From the NCBI RefSeq assembly GCF_024707525.1, contig NZ_CP062231.1:3100001-3164000 (forward strand): a stretch of DNA of 64,000 nucleotides, read 5' to 3'. The notes under the pieces are model-generated. The model saw only the letters and a program-made list of their open reading frames with translations, searched no databases and was not told where the DNA came from. Positions 8,250 through 15,100 of the stretch are shown in pieces. The stretch comes from Rhizobium sp. TH2. GTDB lineage: Bacteria; Pseudomonadota; Alphaproteobacteria; Rhizobiales; Rhizobiaceae. The stretch's first letter is position 1. Every line of letters begins with the position of its first letter. Position numbers and translations under genes: made by a program.

Positions 8250-9068
8250 ATGGAGATCGATCCATTTCGCATTCGCGCCCATGTCGCGGATTTCGACGAC
8301 ATTGTCAGCGAGATCATCAGCCGCAGCGAGGCCACGCGCGCGACACTGCCGATGGTGGCCGATATCGCCTATGGCACGGATGCGACCGAAACCGTGGATC
8401 TGTTCTTTCCCGACCGGCCGCGCACGGGACTCCCCGTCCACATGTTCATCCACGGCGGCTATTGGCGGATGTTTTCGAAGCGCGATTATTCCTATGTCGC
8501 GGAAACCATCGCCAGGGCCGGCGCGATTGCGGTGATCGTGGATTACGCGCTGATGCCGTCAGTCCGCATGGCCGACATTGTCGAGCAAATCAGACGCGCA
8601 AGGCGCTGGATTGCCGACCGTATCACCGAGTACGGCGGCGATCCCCTCCGGCTCACCATCAGCGGTCACTCCGCCGGCGCACATCTCTCGACATTCCTGT
8701 TCAACGAACCCGGCATTCCATCCGGCATCCGCGCAGCCTTGCTGCTCGGCGGACTCTACGAACTCAAGCCGCTGCAATCGTCATTCCTGCATCCCGAGAT
8801 CGGCATCACCGGCAGAGAAGTCGCCGATTTCACGCCGATGACCCATCGCCACGATCCGGCGATACAGGTCGACATCCTTGTCGGGTCGGATGAGACTCCG
8901 CCATTTCACGATCAAGCGAACGCATTCGCCAACCTGCTCGAGGAGCAGGGCCTGCCGGTCTCGACGCTGAACCTCGCCGGCCGAAACCACATGAACAGCG
9001 TCCGCGATCTCGGCCTGCCCGATTCCGAGGCCGGGGCAAGGCTTACAAAGCTGATCGCTGGCGGCTGA
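8250..9068 (+). CDS. Alpha/beta hydrolase, kynurenine-formamidase/esterase type
   Basis: 272 residues. An oxyanion-hole HGGYWRMF motif (near residue 68), nucleophile elbow SGHSAGAHLS (Ser near 139) and a late histidine in GRNHMNS place it among HGGxW esterases and amidases, the group that includes bacterial-type arylformamidases. It begins 8 bp after the aldehyde dehydrogenase, so it is co-transcribed and could supply a free acid or alcohol to that pathway. No signal peptide is seen; it is probably cytoplasmic. After its stop the sequence changes to the box-bearing region. Confidence 0.85.
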   Translation: MEIDPFRIRAHVADFDDIVSEIISRSEATRATLPMVADIAYGTDATETVDLFFPDRPRTGLPVHMFIHGGYWRMFSKRDYSYVAETIARAGAIAVIVDYALMPSVRMADIVEQIRRARRWIADRITEYGGDPLRLTISGHSAGAHLSTFLFNEPGIPSGIRAALLLGGLYELKPLQSSFLHPEIGITGREVADFTPMTHRHDPAIQVDILVGSDETPPFHDQANAFANLLEEQGLPVSTLNLAGRNHMNSVRDLGLPDSEAGARLTKLIAGG

Positions 9069-9114
9069 CGGAGTTCAGCCTCACCCTACCCTTTCCCTTC
9101 GCTTTATCCATCGA

Positions 9115-9153
9115 TGTTACGTAGTGTTACGTCCGGCGTAACTGTTACGTACT
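9115..9153 (+). promoter_or_regulatory. Repeated GTTAC/GTAAC box array (copy 1)
   Basis: Three TGTTACGT direct repeats (9115, 9125 and 9144) lie close together, the last inside GTAACTGTTACGTACT (9138-9153). The same 15-base core GTAACTGTTACGTAC recurs inverted at 10522-10536, and variants precede genes at 10.6, 12.8, 14.0, 17.0 and 44.0 kb. Here it sits 28 bp upstream of a sulfatase remnant and 257 bp before the HAD hydrolase. Confidence 0.75.
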
Positions 9154-9180
9154 GTGAATTGGCGACACCTCGCGCCCCTA

Positions 9181-9347
9181 ATGCAAAACGACCGGAATGT
9201 CGGTCAAATGCTCGACTGCCTCGACGAACTCGGCATCACCGACGTTACGTTCGTGATGTATTCGACCGATAACGGTCCCCACATGAATTCCTGGCCCGGC
9301 GTGGCATGGAAAAAATGACTGAAGCGGCCAGCGGCGCCAATCACTGA
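9181..9347 (+). pseudogene. Arylsulfatase remnant (internal deletions)
   Basis: Reading from ATG 9181, the frame gives NDRNVGQMLDCLDELGI followed by FVMYSTDNGPHMNSWP, a well-known central stretch of bacterial arylsulfatases (the TDNG metal-site segment). It then runs into GVAWKK and a stop at 9318. In another frame the next bases read GMEKMTEAASGANH and stop at 9347, resembling a sulfatase C-terminus. So the N-terminal half, including the CxPxR active-site segment, and most of the C-terminal half are missing, with a frame change at the second junction. A functional sulfatase would be about 500-780 residues. Identification is from memory of the family. Confidence 0.72.
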
Positions 9348-9361
9348 CCTCCCAAGACCAC

Positions 9362-9386
9362 GCGGCGGGCGTCCATCGCCCGCCGC
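9362..9386 (+). terminator. GC-rich hairpin after the sulfatase remnant
   Basis: A perfect 10-bp stem, GCGGCGGGCG / CGCCCGCCGC with loop TCCAT. No clear T tract follows, so it may be a weak terminator or an mRNA processing/stability hairpin between the former sulfatase gene and the HAD gene. Confidence 0.5.
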
Positions 9387-9409
9387 ACCCTTGCCACGGA
9401 GCATGACCA

Positions 9410-10324
9410 ATGTCCGTTCTACCCTCCTGGAATGATGGCCCTGCAAGATCCGCGATCCTCGACTTCGTGACCCGAATTGCCGACGAGGAAGGACCGGATT
9501 ACGTGGCCCCGTCGGAGCGCATCGCCACCTTCGACAATGATGGCACGCTGTGGTGCGAGCAGCCGATGCAGCCGCAGTTCTTCTTCCTCATAGACCGCGT
9601 AAGGCAACTCGCCGAGAAGGATCCGGCAATCCGCGAGCGCCAGCCATTCAAGGCGCTTCTTGAGCACGATCATGCGACGCTGCATCAACTGGGAAAGCAG
9701 GGGCTGATGGAGCTCGCCTTTGCCACTCATGCCGGCATGACCGAGGAAGCGTTCGACGAGATCGCCGTAGCTTGGCTAGCATCAGCAAAGCATCCCAGAT
9801 ACGACCGGCTTTTCACCCAATGCATCTACCAGCCGCAAGTCGAGCTGTTGGATTTTCTCCGCGGCAATCTCTTCACGACCTTCATCGTTTCGGGTGCCAG
9901 CATCGACCTGATCCGCGCCTTTGCCGAGGACGCCTATGGCATCCAGCGCCACAAGGTCATCGGCTCAAGTGCCCGTCTGCGCTATGAATTGCAGGGCGAC
10001 CATGCCGTACTGATGAAGGCCGCCGAACTCAACAGTTTCGACGACCGCGAGGTGAAACCCGTCAATATCGGCCTGCATATCGGCCGGCGGCCGATCCTCG
10101 CTTTCGGCAATTCCGACGGCGATCTCGCCATGCTGCGCTACACGAAATCGGGACGGGGCCAGCGCCTGGCACTGCTGATCCACCACGACGACGGTGAGCG
10201 AGAGGTTGCCTATGACCGGGAGTTCAGGCTGAGCCCGCTGGCGGAAGCCCTCGACAAGGCCACCGACTATGGCATCACCGTAGTCAGCATGAAGCGGGAC
10301 TGGAACCCGGTGTTCGGTGGCTGA
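9410..10324 (+). CDS. HAD-superfamily hydrolase (phosphoserine-phosphatase-like), probable phosphatase
   Basis: 304 residues. HAD motif I is FDNDGTLW (near residue 43, nucleophile Asp), motif II TFIVSGAS, and the motif III/IV region is AFGNSDGDLAMLRY. A large insert separates motifs I and II. No signal peptide is visible, so it is likely cytoplasmic. Start ATG 9410 follows CACGGAG. It lies after the sulfatase remnant and before the DUF1622 remnant, within the region of GTTAC boxes. HAD hydrolases of this type often lie beside sulfatase genes in rhizobia (recalled, not tested). The substrate is unknown. Confidence 0.83.
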   Translation: MSVLPSWNDGPARSAILDFVTRIADEEGPDYVAPSERIATFDNDGTLWCEQPMQPQFFFLIDRVRQLAEKDPAIRERQPFKALLEHDHATLHQLGKQGLMELAFATHAGMTEEAFDEIAVAWLASAKHPRYDRLFTQCIYQPQVELLDFLRGNLFTTFIVSGASIDLIRAFAEDAYGIQRHKVIGSSARLRYELQGDHAVLMKAAELNSFDDREVKPVNIGLHIGRRPILAFGNSDGDLAMLRYTKSGRGQRLALLIHHDDGEREVAYDREFRLSPLAEALDKATDYGITVVSMKRDWNPVFGG

Positions 10325-10338
10325 ACTGGAGGTGGCCA

Positions 10339-10540
10339 ATGAGCGAACTGCTTGCAACTTCCACCGGGCACGCGGCGGTGTTCATCGATTTTCTCGTTCG
10401 CGGCGATTGCCGTGATTCGCACGTTCCTCAACTATTTCCTCGAGCGCGATCTTGGAGAGGTGCGTGACAGCAGGTGGAGAAAGTTTGACGGCCTTCGTTT
10501 CAAACCGCCGTCCGCAGCACGGTACGTAACAGTTACATGA
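10339..10540 (+). pseudogene. DUF1622 membrane-protein remnant (internal deletion)
   Basis: A good ribosome site (GGAGGTGGCCA) precedes ATG 10339, which reads MSELLATSTGHAAVFIDFL like the N-terminus of DUF1622 inner-membrane proteins. The frame then changes, and the overlapping frame reads FAAIAVIRTFLNYFLERDLG, the typical C-terminal helix of the same family. The middle, roughly 60-70 residues with the central membrane helices, is missing. The junction is near 10390. The first frame stops at 10467 and the second at 10540. The family is recalled from its characteristic IRTFLN...LERDL ending. Confidence 0.62.
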
Positions 10541-10594
10541 CGACAGCTGAACGGATAGCCACGGCTGAGCGATCAATTGTTACAGTAACGTACT
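10522..10594. promoter_or_regulatory. GTTAC/GTAAC boxes (copies 2 and 3)
   Basis: GTACGTAACAGTTAC at 10522-10536 is the exact reverse complement of the core at 9138-9152. GTTACAGTAACGTACT at 10579-10594 is a forward copy 90 bp before the small gene at 10685. Between them lies 42 bp of non-coding sequence. A TCTACAAT stretch 19 bp after the forward copy could be a -10 element (inference). Confidence 0.75.
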
Positions 10595-10684
10595 CGCTTT
10601 GCGACACGGTTTCTGTCTACAATTCCCTGAGCCTCAACCTGTAAGCCACGGTGCGAAAACTCAGGGAGGATCGCGAGCGCTGAG

Positions 10685-10942
10685 ATGATTAAGGCCCACG
10701 TCTCGAAAGGCCTACTCCGTTTGATGGTCAGGCTGCCCGCAATAAGGGGCGAGCTTCAGATCATACACGGCCGGGATGAACTGATTCGGGATCTCACGGA
10801 AGCCTATGGCGATGCGATAGAGACACTGGCGGGCCTGCAATCTAACCCGGTTTCGCAGCGTGGCCTGATACGCGAATACGAGACCATCTGCGCCGACATC
10901 GAGGAAGAGATCGTCCGCCGATGTGCGGCCTGGAGGCTCTGA
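10685..10942 (+). CDS. Small hypothetical protein, 85 aa
   Basis: I do not recognise a family. The 85-residue product has no signal peptide and no cysteine pair beyond two scattered Cys. It is predicted helical and charged (IREYETICADIEEEIVRRCAAWRL at the C-terminus, split by me only for description). Codon use matches the neighbours. GGGAGG lies 14 bases upstream, a loose ribosome-site spacing. The GTTAC box at 10579-10594 is 90 bp upstream, so it probably belongs to the same regulon as the surrounding genes. Confidence 0.55.
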   Translation: MIKAHVSKGLLRLMVRLPAIRGELQIIHGRDELIRDLTEAYGDAIETLAGLQSNPVSQRGLIREYETICADIEEEIVRRCAAWRL

Positions 10943-11065
10943 AAAGCAGTGTCAAAACGGGCCAGTTGAACCAAATCCGTTCACCATGCAAATTTTAGCT
11001 CTTTCGAACTATCGCATTGGTAGTATAGTCTCACACGCATCCAAACCTGCGTGCGGGGGTGCCCC

Positions 11066-12832
11066 TTGAACGATGATGCAAAAAAGGTGCATGTGGACAT
11101 CGTCGACGCCGGCGAGGCACGAGCCGAACTCGAGCGCCTGCTTGCGGACCCGCGCTTCAAGCTGACAGATCGGAACCGGGCCTTTCTGCGCTACATCGCC
11201 AATGAAAGCTTCGCAGGCGAATCCAAGGGTGTGAAAGCCTATTCCATTGCCATCGACGTCTTTGGAAGATCCGCGGATTTCGACGCCAATATCGATCCGA
11301 TCGTGCGGATAGAAGCCACAAGGCTCCGGGCGTCGCTCGATCAATATTATGAGGCATATGGAGTCGATCTGCCGATCCGCATCCACCTGCCACGCGGGCA
11401 CTATATCGCCGAGTTCACCAGGTCACATGCATCCGGAGAGATCGCCAGCCCGATCGCACACATGAACGACTCCGCGCCTGAGATGACGGAAGAACCACCG
11501 CACCGGCCCGAACGACCGATTTTTTCAGCGACTGTAGGGAAATTCGCCATCGGCATTACACTCGTGGCCGCCATCCTGGCAGCAGTCAATCAACTAGACA
11601 TATTCTCAAATACATCTGGACAATTGACCCTCAAGCCACTGGTGAAGCTCTCTGTCGCGGCCCGCAATCCCGCTGATGAGGCCGAGGCGGAGAAGCTCGA
11701 AGATGAACTTCTCATCTCCCTGATACACTTCGGCACACTGCGGCTGTCTTCGATATCGAGCACCGACGACGGCAAATCGCGGTCGGTCGACTCCGTGGCG
11801 GCAACGTCCAGTCCGAATGAACAGGGATATCAGGTCAATCTGAAATATGGGTCCGACAAGAATTTCAGGTCGGTGTCGTGGCGCATTGTCGAGGCATCGA
11901 CCGGTGAGACCAGATCTTCAGGTGAGGAACGGGTTCCAGCGTCCGTTTCTGCCGGAGCAGCGAACCGTACCCTGCTGCTCGCCCTCGCCCAGCATTTCGG
12001 TGCCCCAATCGGAGAACTGAACTCCATGGAACTGGCCAGGCGCCAAGGTCAACCGCAACTCGGAAACAGCTGCGTGCTGGAGGCCGAGAGCGCCATAAGT
12101 TTCTATGACCGCGTCAAGATCAACCAAGTTGTGGAATGCCTCGAACGAACGCTCAAACAAAATCCGGCCGACGCCGATACCGGCGCCGTTCTGTCGCGTG
12201 TCCTCCTGTTCCAGGATGCCTTCACCGGGCAACAGGTCAATGCCCGGCGCGCCCTGCTGCTCGCGGATGACGCTATCGCAGCATCGCCCTCGTCCGATCG
12301 AGCACAGATCGCAAGAATATCCGCGCTCTACGCCACTGGTCGGCGCGACGAGGCATTTGTCCTGGGTCGCGATGCCATCCGGCGAAGCCCCTACAACAAG
12401 GATCTGGCCGCTGTGGTCGGCGTCAGGATGTTTCTTGGGGGGGATGACCGGGAAGGCCTGGAGCTCGTCCGGAAAGCGGGAATGATAGACGCGATCCGAC
12501 CGAGAAGTGCTTTGATCGTTCTCGCGATGTCACAATATTGCGACGGCAACGCTGATAAGACGATCAAACTGTTGCGGGACGTCCCGGTCGATGGCGGACT
12601 GGTCGAGGCGACGCGCATCGCGGCATTTGTCCGTTTGAACATGCGACAGGATGCCATCGCAGCGTTCGCCAATGCGCTTACTGTTAGATCGGATTTCCCC
12701 GGCGCCATGGATTCCTTGTTGCGAGCTCCTTTTTTCAATCCTCACCTGGGCACCATGCTCAAAGCAGATCTCTCCGTGGCGAGCCGGTGGTATTCCGAAG
12801 CCTCGATATCAGCGAGCACAAACGTAAATTAA
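11066..12832 (+). CDS. Membrane-anchored regulator-like protein with TPR-like periplasmic part
   Basis: About 588 residues. The N-terminal 110 residues (LTDRNRAFLRYIANESF, AYSIAIDVFGR, IDPIVRIEATRLRASL, LPRGHYIAEF) match a conserved module that I recall at the start of many alphaproteobacterial and acidobacterial CadC- or cyclase-like proteins, probably DNA-binding. One transmembrane helix (FAIGITLVAAILAAV, near 170-188) follows, then a 400-residue presumed periplasmic region with TPR-like alpha repeats (NPADADTGAVLSRVLL; ALYATGRRDEAFVLGRDAI). TTG 11066 was chosen because GGGGG precedes it by 6; GTG 11051 is the alternative. It is the best candidate regulator for the GTTAC boxes and has no such box itself. 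Confidence 0.7.
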   Translation: MNDDAKKVHVDIVDAGEARAELERLLADPRFKLTDRNRAFLRYIANESFAGESKGVKAYSIAIDVFGRSADFDANIDPIVRIEATRLRASLDQYYEAYGVDLPIRIHLPRGHYIAEFTRSHASGEIASPIAHMNDSAPEMTEEPPHRPERPIFSATVGKFAIGITLVAAILAAVNQLDIFSNTSGQLTLKPLVKLSVAARNPADEAEAEKLEDELLISLIHFGTLRLSSISSTDDGKSRSVDSVAATSSPNEQGYQVNLKYGSDKNFRSVSWRIVEASTGETRSSGEERVPASVSAGAANRTLLLALAQHFGAPIGELNSMELARRQGQPQLGNSCVLEAESAISFYDRVKINQVVECLERTLKQNPADADTGAVLSRVLLFQDAFTGQQVNARRALLLADDAIAASPSSDRAQIARISALYATGRRDEAFVLGRDAIRRSPYNKDLAAVVGVRMFLGGDDREGLELVRKAGMIDAIRPRSALIVLAMSQYCDGNADKTIKLLRDVPVDGGLVEATRIAAFVRLNMRQDAIAAFANALTVRSDFPGAMDSLLRAPFFNPHLGTMLKADLSVASRWYSEASISASTNVN

Positions 12833-12847
12833 CAGTAACGTACTTGC
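12829..12847 (+). promoter_or_regulatory. GTTAC/GTAAC box (copy 4)
   Basis: TTAACAGTAACGTACTTGC overlaps the last codons and stop of the preceding gene and stands 100 bp before the outer-membrane protein gene at 12948. It shares the last ten core bases (GTAACGTACT) and the trailing TGC with the copy at 13985. Confidence 0.75.
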
Positions 12848-12947
12848 TCTCGCTGGGTTAACATCCTCCGATCTTTGGTACCGATTCTGCTGATGCCCTT
12901 CCGGGCTTGATGCGGCCGCCGGGGGCGGTCACGAAACAGGAGGTTCC

Positions 12948-13922
12948 ATGTTCCACCACGTCCGGACCGCCTCGGTCGCAGGCCTTGTAATTGCAGTGCT
13001 TTCCTATCCGGCGCACAGCGCGGAGAATGGCGTGGGCTTTTATCTTCTTGGCTCAAAAGGCCAGGGGGCGGCCATCATGCCGCCATCAGGCGTCTACTTC
13101 CAGAAGCCGTTCTACTACTATTCGGGCGATCTCGGCGGCGGCAAGGAATTGCCCACCGGCGGCAAGCTTGCCGTGGATGTGAGGGGCGATTCCTTCTTCA
13201 CCGCGCCGACCGTCCTGTGGGTGGCGCCAGAGGAAATCCTCGGCGGCAAGCTCGGACTGTCGGCAACCGCGCCGATCGGCTGGGTTAAGACGAGCGCGGG
13301 CGTGACCTTCGATGGCCCTCTTCTGGGGCACCGTGAGGCATCGGTATCGGATCAGGTCTTCACCTATGGCGATCCGATCGTTGGCGGCATGCTGGGTTGG
13401 GAGTCCGGTAATCTCCACTACCAACTCGGAACCAGCGTCAATGTGCCGATCGGCGACTATCAGAAGAACGAGCTCGCCAACCTCGCCTTCCACCGTTGGG
13501 GAGTCGACGTCTATGGCGCCGTGACCTATTTCGATCCTTCCACCGGTTGGGATTTCTCCACCGCGGCGGGCTTCACCTTCAACGGTGAAAATCCGGCGAC
13601 CGACTACCGGACAGGCACCGAGTTCCATTTGGAAGGCGCGATTACCAAATATTTCAACCCGCAGTTTTCGGCAGGCATCCTGGGCTACTATTACCACCAG
13701 GTCACGGGTGACAGCGGCGACGGAGCGACGCTCGGAGATTTCAAGGGACAGGTAGCGGCACTCGGCGCATCGGTCGGCTACACCTTCGTTCTTGGTGAGA
13801 CCCCGGTCGTGACACAGCTTAAAGTTTTCCACGAATTCGCCGCTGTGAACCGCGCGGAAGGCAACGCCATTTTAGCAACGATTACCATCCCGCTTTCGAT
13901 CACCAAGCCCGCGATGCCCTGA
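12948..13922 (+). CDS. SphA/MetA-type outer-membrane transporter-like protein
   Basis: 324 residues with a signal peptide (cleavage likely after AHSA, near residue 24). The mature part is rich in aromatic, glycine and alternating polar strands (GVGFYLLGSKGQGAAIMPPSG, FQKPFYYYSG, GWDFSTAAGFTFN, GILGYYYHQVTG), the pattern of the Phenol_MetA_deg / SphA outer-membrane beta-barrel family. Such proteins are thought to admit aromatic or lipid-like compounds; the function is inferred from family. Start ATG follows AGGAGGTTCC. A GTTAC box lies 100 bp upstream, so it is controlled separately from the TPR-like regulator just before it. Confidence 0.8.
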   Translation: MFHHVRTASVAGLVIAVLSYPAHSAENGVGFYLLGSKGQGAAIMPPSGVYFQKPFYYYSGDLGGGKELPTGGKLAVDVRGDSFFTAPTVLWVAPEEILGGKLGLSATAPIGWVKTSAGVTFDGPLLGHREASVSDQVFTYGDPIVGGMLGWESGNLHYQLGTSVNVPIGDYQKNELANLAFHRWGVDVYGAVTYFDPSTGWDFSTAAGFTFNGENPATDYRTGTEFHLEGAITKYFNPQFSAGILGYYYHQVTGDSGDGATLGDFKGQVAALGASVGYTFVLGETPVVTQLKVFHEFAAVNRAEGNAILATITIPLSITKPAMP

Positions 13923-13984
13923 GGCTCCGCGCCAGGGCCTCTCCGCAATGGATCGTCGCGCTTGCGGCGGGATTTACGCCGTGT

Positions 13985-14004
13985 TGTTACAGTAACGTAC
14001 TTGC
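13985..14004 (+). promoter_or_regulatory. GTTAC/GTAAC box (copy 5)
   Basis: TGTTACAGTAACGTACTTGC, the cleanest copy, with GTTAC and GTAAC arranged as an inverted repeat around one base. It is 60 bp before the formylglycine-generating enzyme start at 14064. GTCTAT 25 bp later could be a -10. Confidence 0.8.
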
Positions 14005-14063
14005 CGAACCGGCCAATGCCGTCAGTCTATCCGGACACCCCATGTCGAGGGATGGAGAACGTC

Positions 14064-15035
14064 ATGGCAATCGACGACCTTCTGGAACGCCCACTGGAAA
14101 GCGCAACCACCGACCGGCAGCCGGGCGGCATGGTCTGGATACCGGGCGGGCAATTCATGATGGGCTCGGATGACCACTATCCCGAGGAGCGGCCCACGCA
14201 TCCCGTCAAGGTCGCCGGCTTCTGGATGGATGTGGCGCCGGTGACGAACCGTCAGTTTCGCGAATTTGTAGCCGCGACCGGTTATGTGACGGTGGCCGAA
14301 AAGACTCCCTACGCCGAAGACTATCCAGGCGCCCTGCCCGAAATGCTGCGTGCCGGCTCCCTCGTCTTCACGCCACCGAAGTCCGTCGATGGACCCGACA
14401 TCACGCAATGGTGGAATTTCAAGACCGGCGCCAATTGGCGGCGTCCTTACGGACCGCGCTCGGACGTTCGCGGCAAGTTGGACCACCCGGTCGTACATGT
14501 CGCCTTTGCGGACGCGCTCGCCTATGCCGAATGGGCCGGCCTGCAACTGCCCACCGAGGCCCAGTGGGAATTCGCCGCTCGTGGAGGTTTCGAGGGCGAG
14601 GAATTCGCCTGGACCGATCGGCGCCCGATCACCGACATGGCCAACGTCTGGGACGGATCTTTCCCGATCTACAGCACCAAGCCTAAGGGCAAGGACCGGA
14701 CGACGCCGGTCGGATCGTTCCCACCCAACGGATACGGCCTTAGAGACATGATCGGCAATGTCTGGGAATGGACGTCGGATTATTGGTCGGATCGGCACAC
14801 CGAGCCGGCAGCGAGCCCGTGTTGCGTGCCGGTTGATCCGCGCGGCGGCCATGTCGACCGCGCCTACGACCCAAGACAGCCGGAAATCCGTATCCCGAGG
14901 CGCGTGTTGAAGGGCGGCTCGCATCTTTGCGCTCCCAATTACTGCCGCCGTTACCGACCCGCGGCGCGGCATGCGGAGCCCGAAGATACCGGCACAAGCC
15001 ATGTCGGTTTCCGTTGTATCAAGCCGGTGCCCTGA
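14064..15035 (+). CDS. Formylglycine-generating enzyme (sulfatase-modifying factor) family protein
   Basis: 323 residues. The C-type-lectin-like FGE fold is clear: MVWIPGGQFMMGSD at the N-terminus, PVTNRQFREFV, LPTEAQWEFAARGG, GNVWEWTSDYW, and the C-terminal LKGGSHLCAPNYCRRYRPAAR followed by GFRC. Both active-site cysteines are present as C-x4-C (residues 289 and 294), matching the copper-binding pair of aerobic FGEs. It should therefore convert the sulfatase CxPxR cysteine to formylglycine. ATG 14064 has GGAGA at proper distance; more upstream starts would run into the GTTAC box. Its likely client in this window is only a remnant (9181-9347). Confidence 0.88.
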   Translation: MAIDDLLERPLESATTDRQPGGMVWIPGGQFMMGSDDHYPEERPTHPVKVAGFWMDVAPVTNRQFREFVAATGYVTVAEKTPYAEDYPGALPEMLRAGSLVFTPPKSVDGPDITQWWNFKTGANWRRPYGPRSDVRGKLDHPVVHVAFADALAYAEWAGLQLPTEAQWEFAARGGFEGEEFAWTDRRPITDMANVWDGSFPIYSTKPKGKDRTTPVGSFPPNGYGLRDMIGNVWEWTSDYWSDRHTEPAASPCCVPVDPRGGHVDRAYDPRQPEIRIPRRVLKGGSHLCAPNYCRRYRPAARHAEPEDTGTSHVGFRCIKPVP

Positions 15036-15100
15036 CCGGGCAGCACAGTAACGAAGAGTCGATTCAGGCGCAGCGCAGGCGGGAAACGCGAGGCAGGTCG

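Noticed and set aside
15044..15055. CAGTAACGAAG as an additional box copy before the cyclase
   Set aside because: Only half of the core is present and the GTACT part is missing; the cyclase is more simply co-transcribed with FGE.
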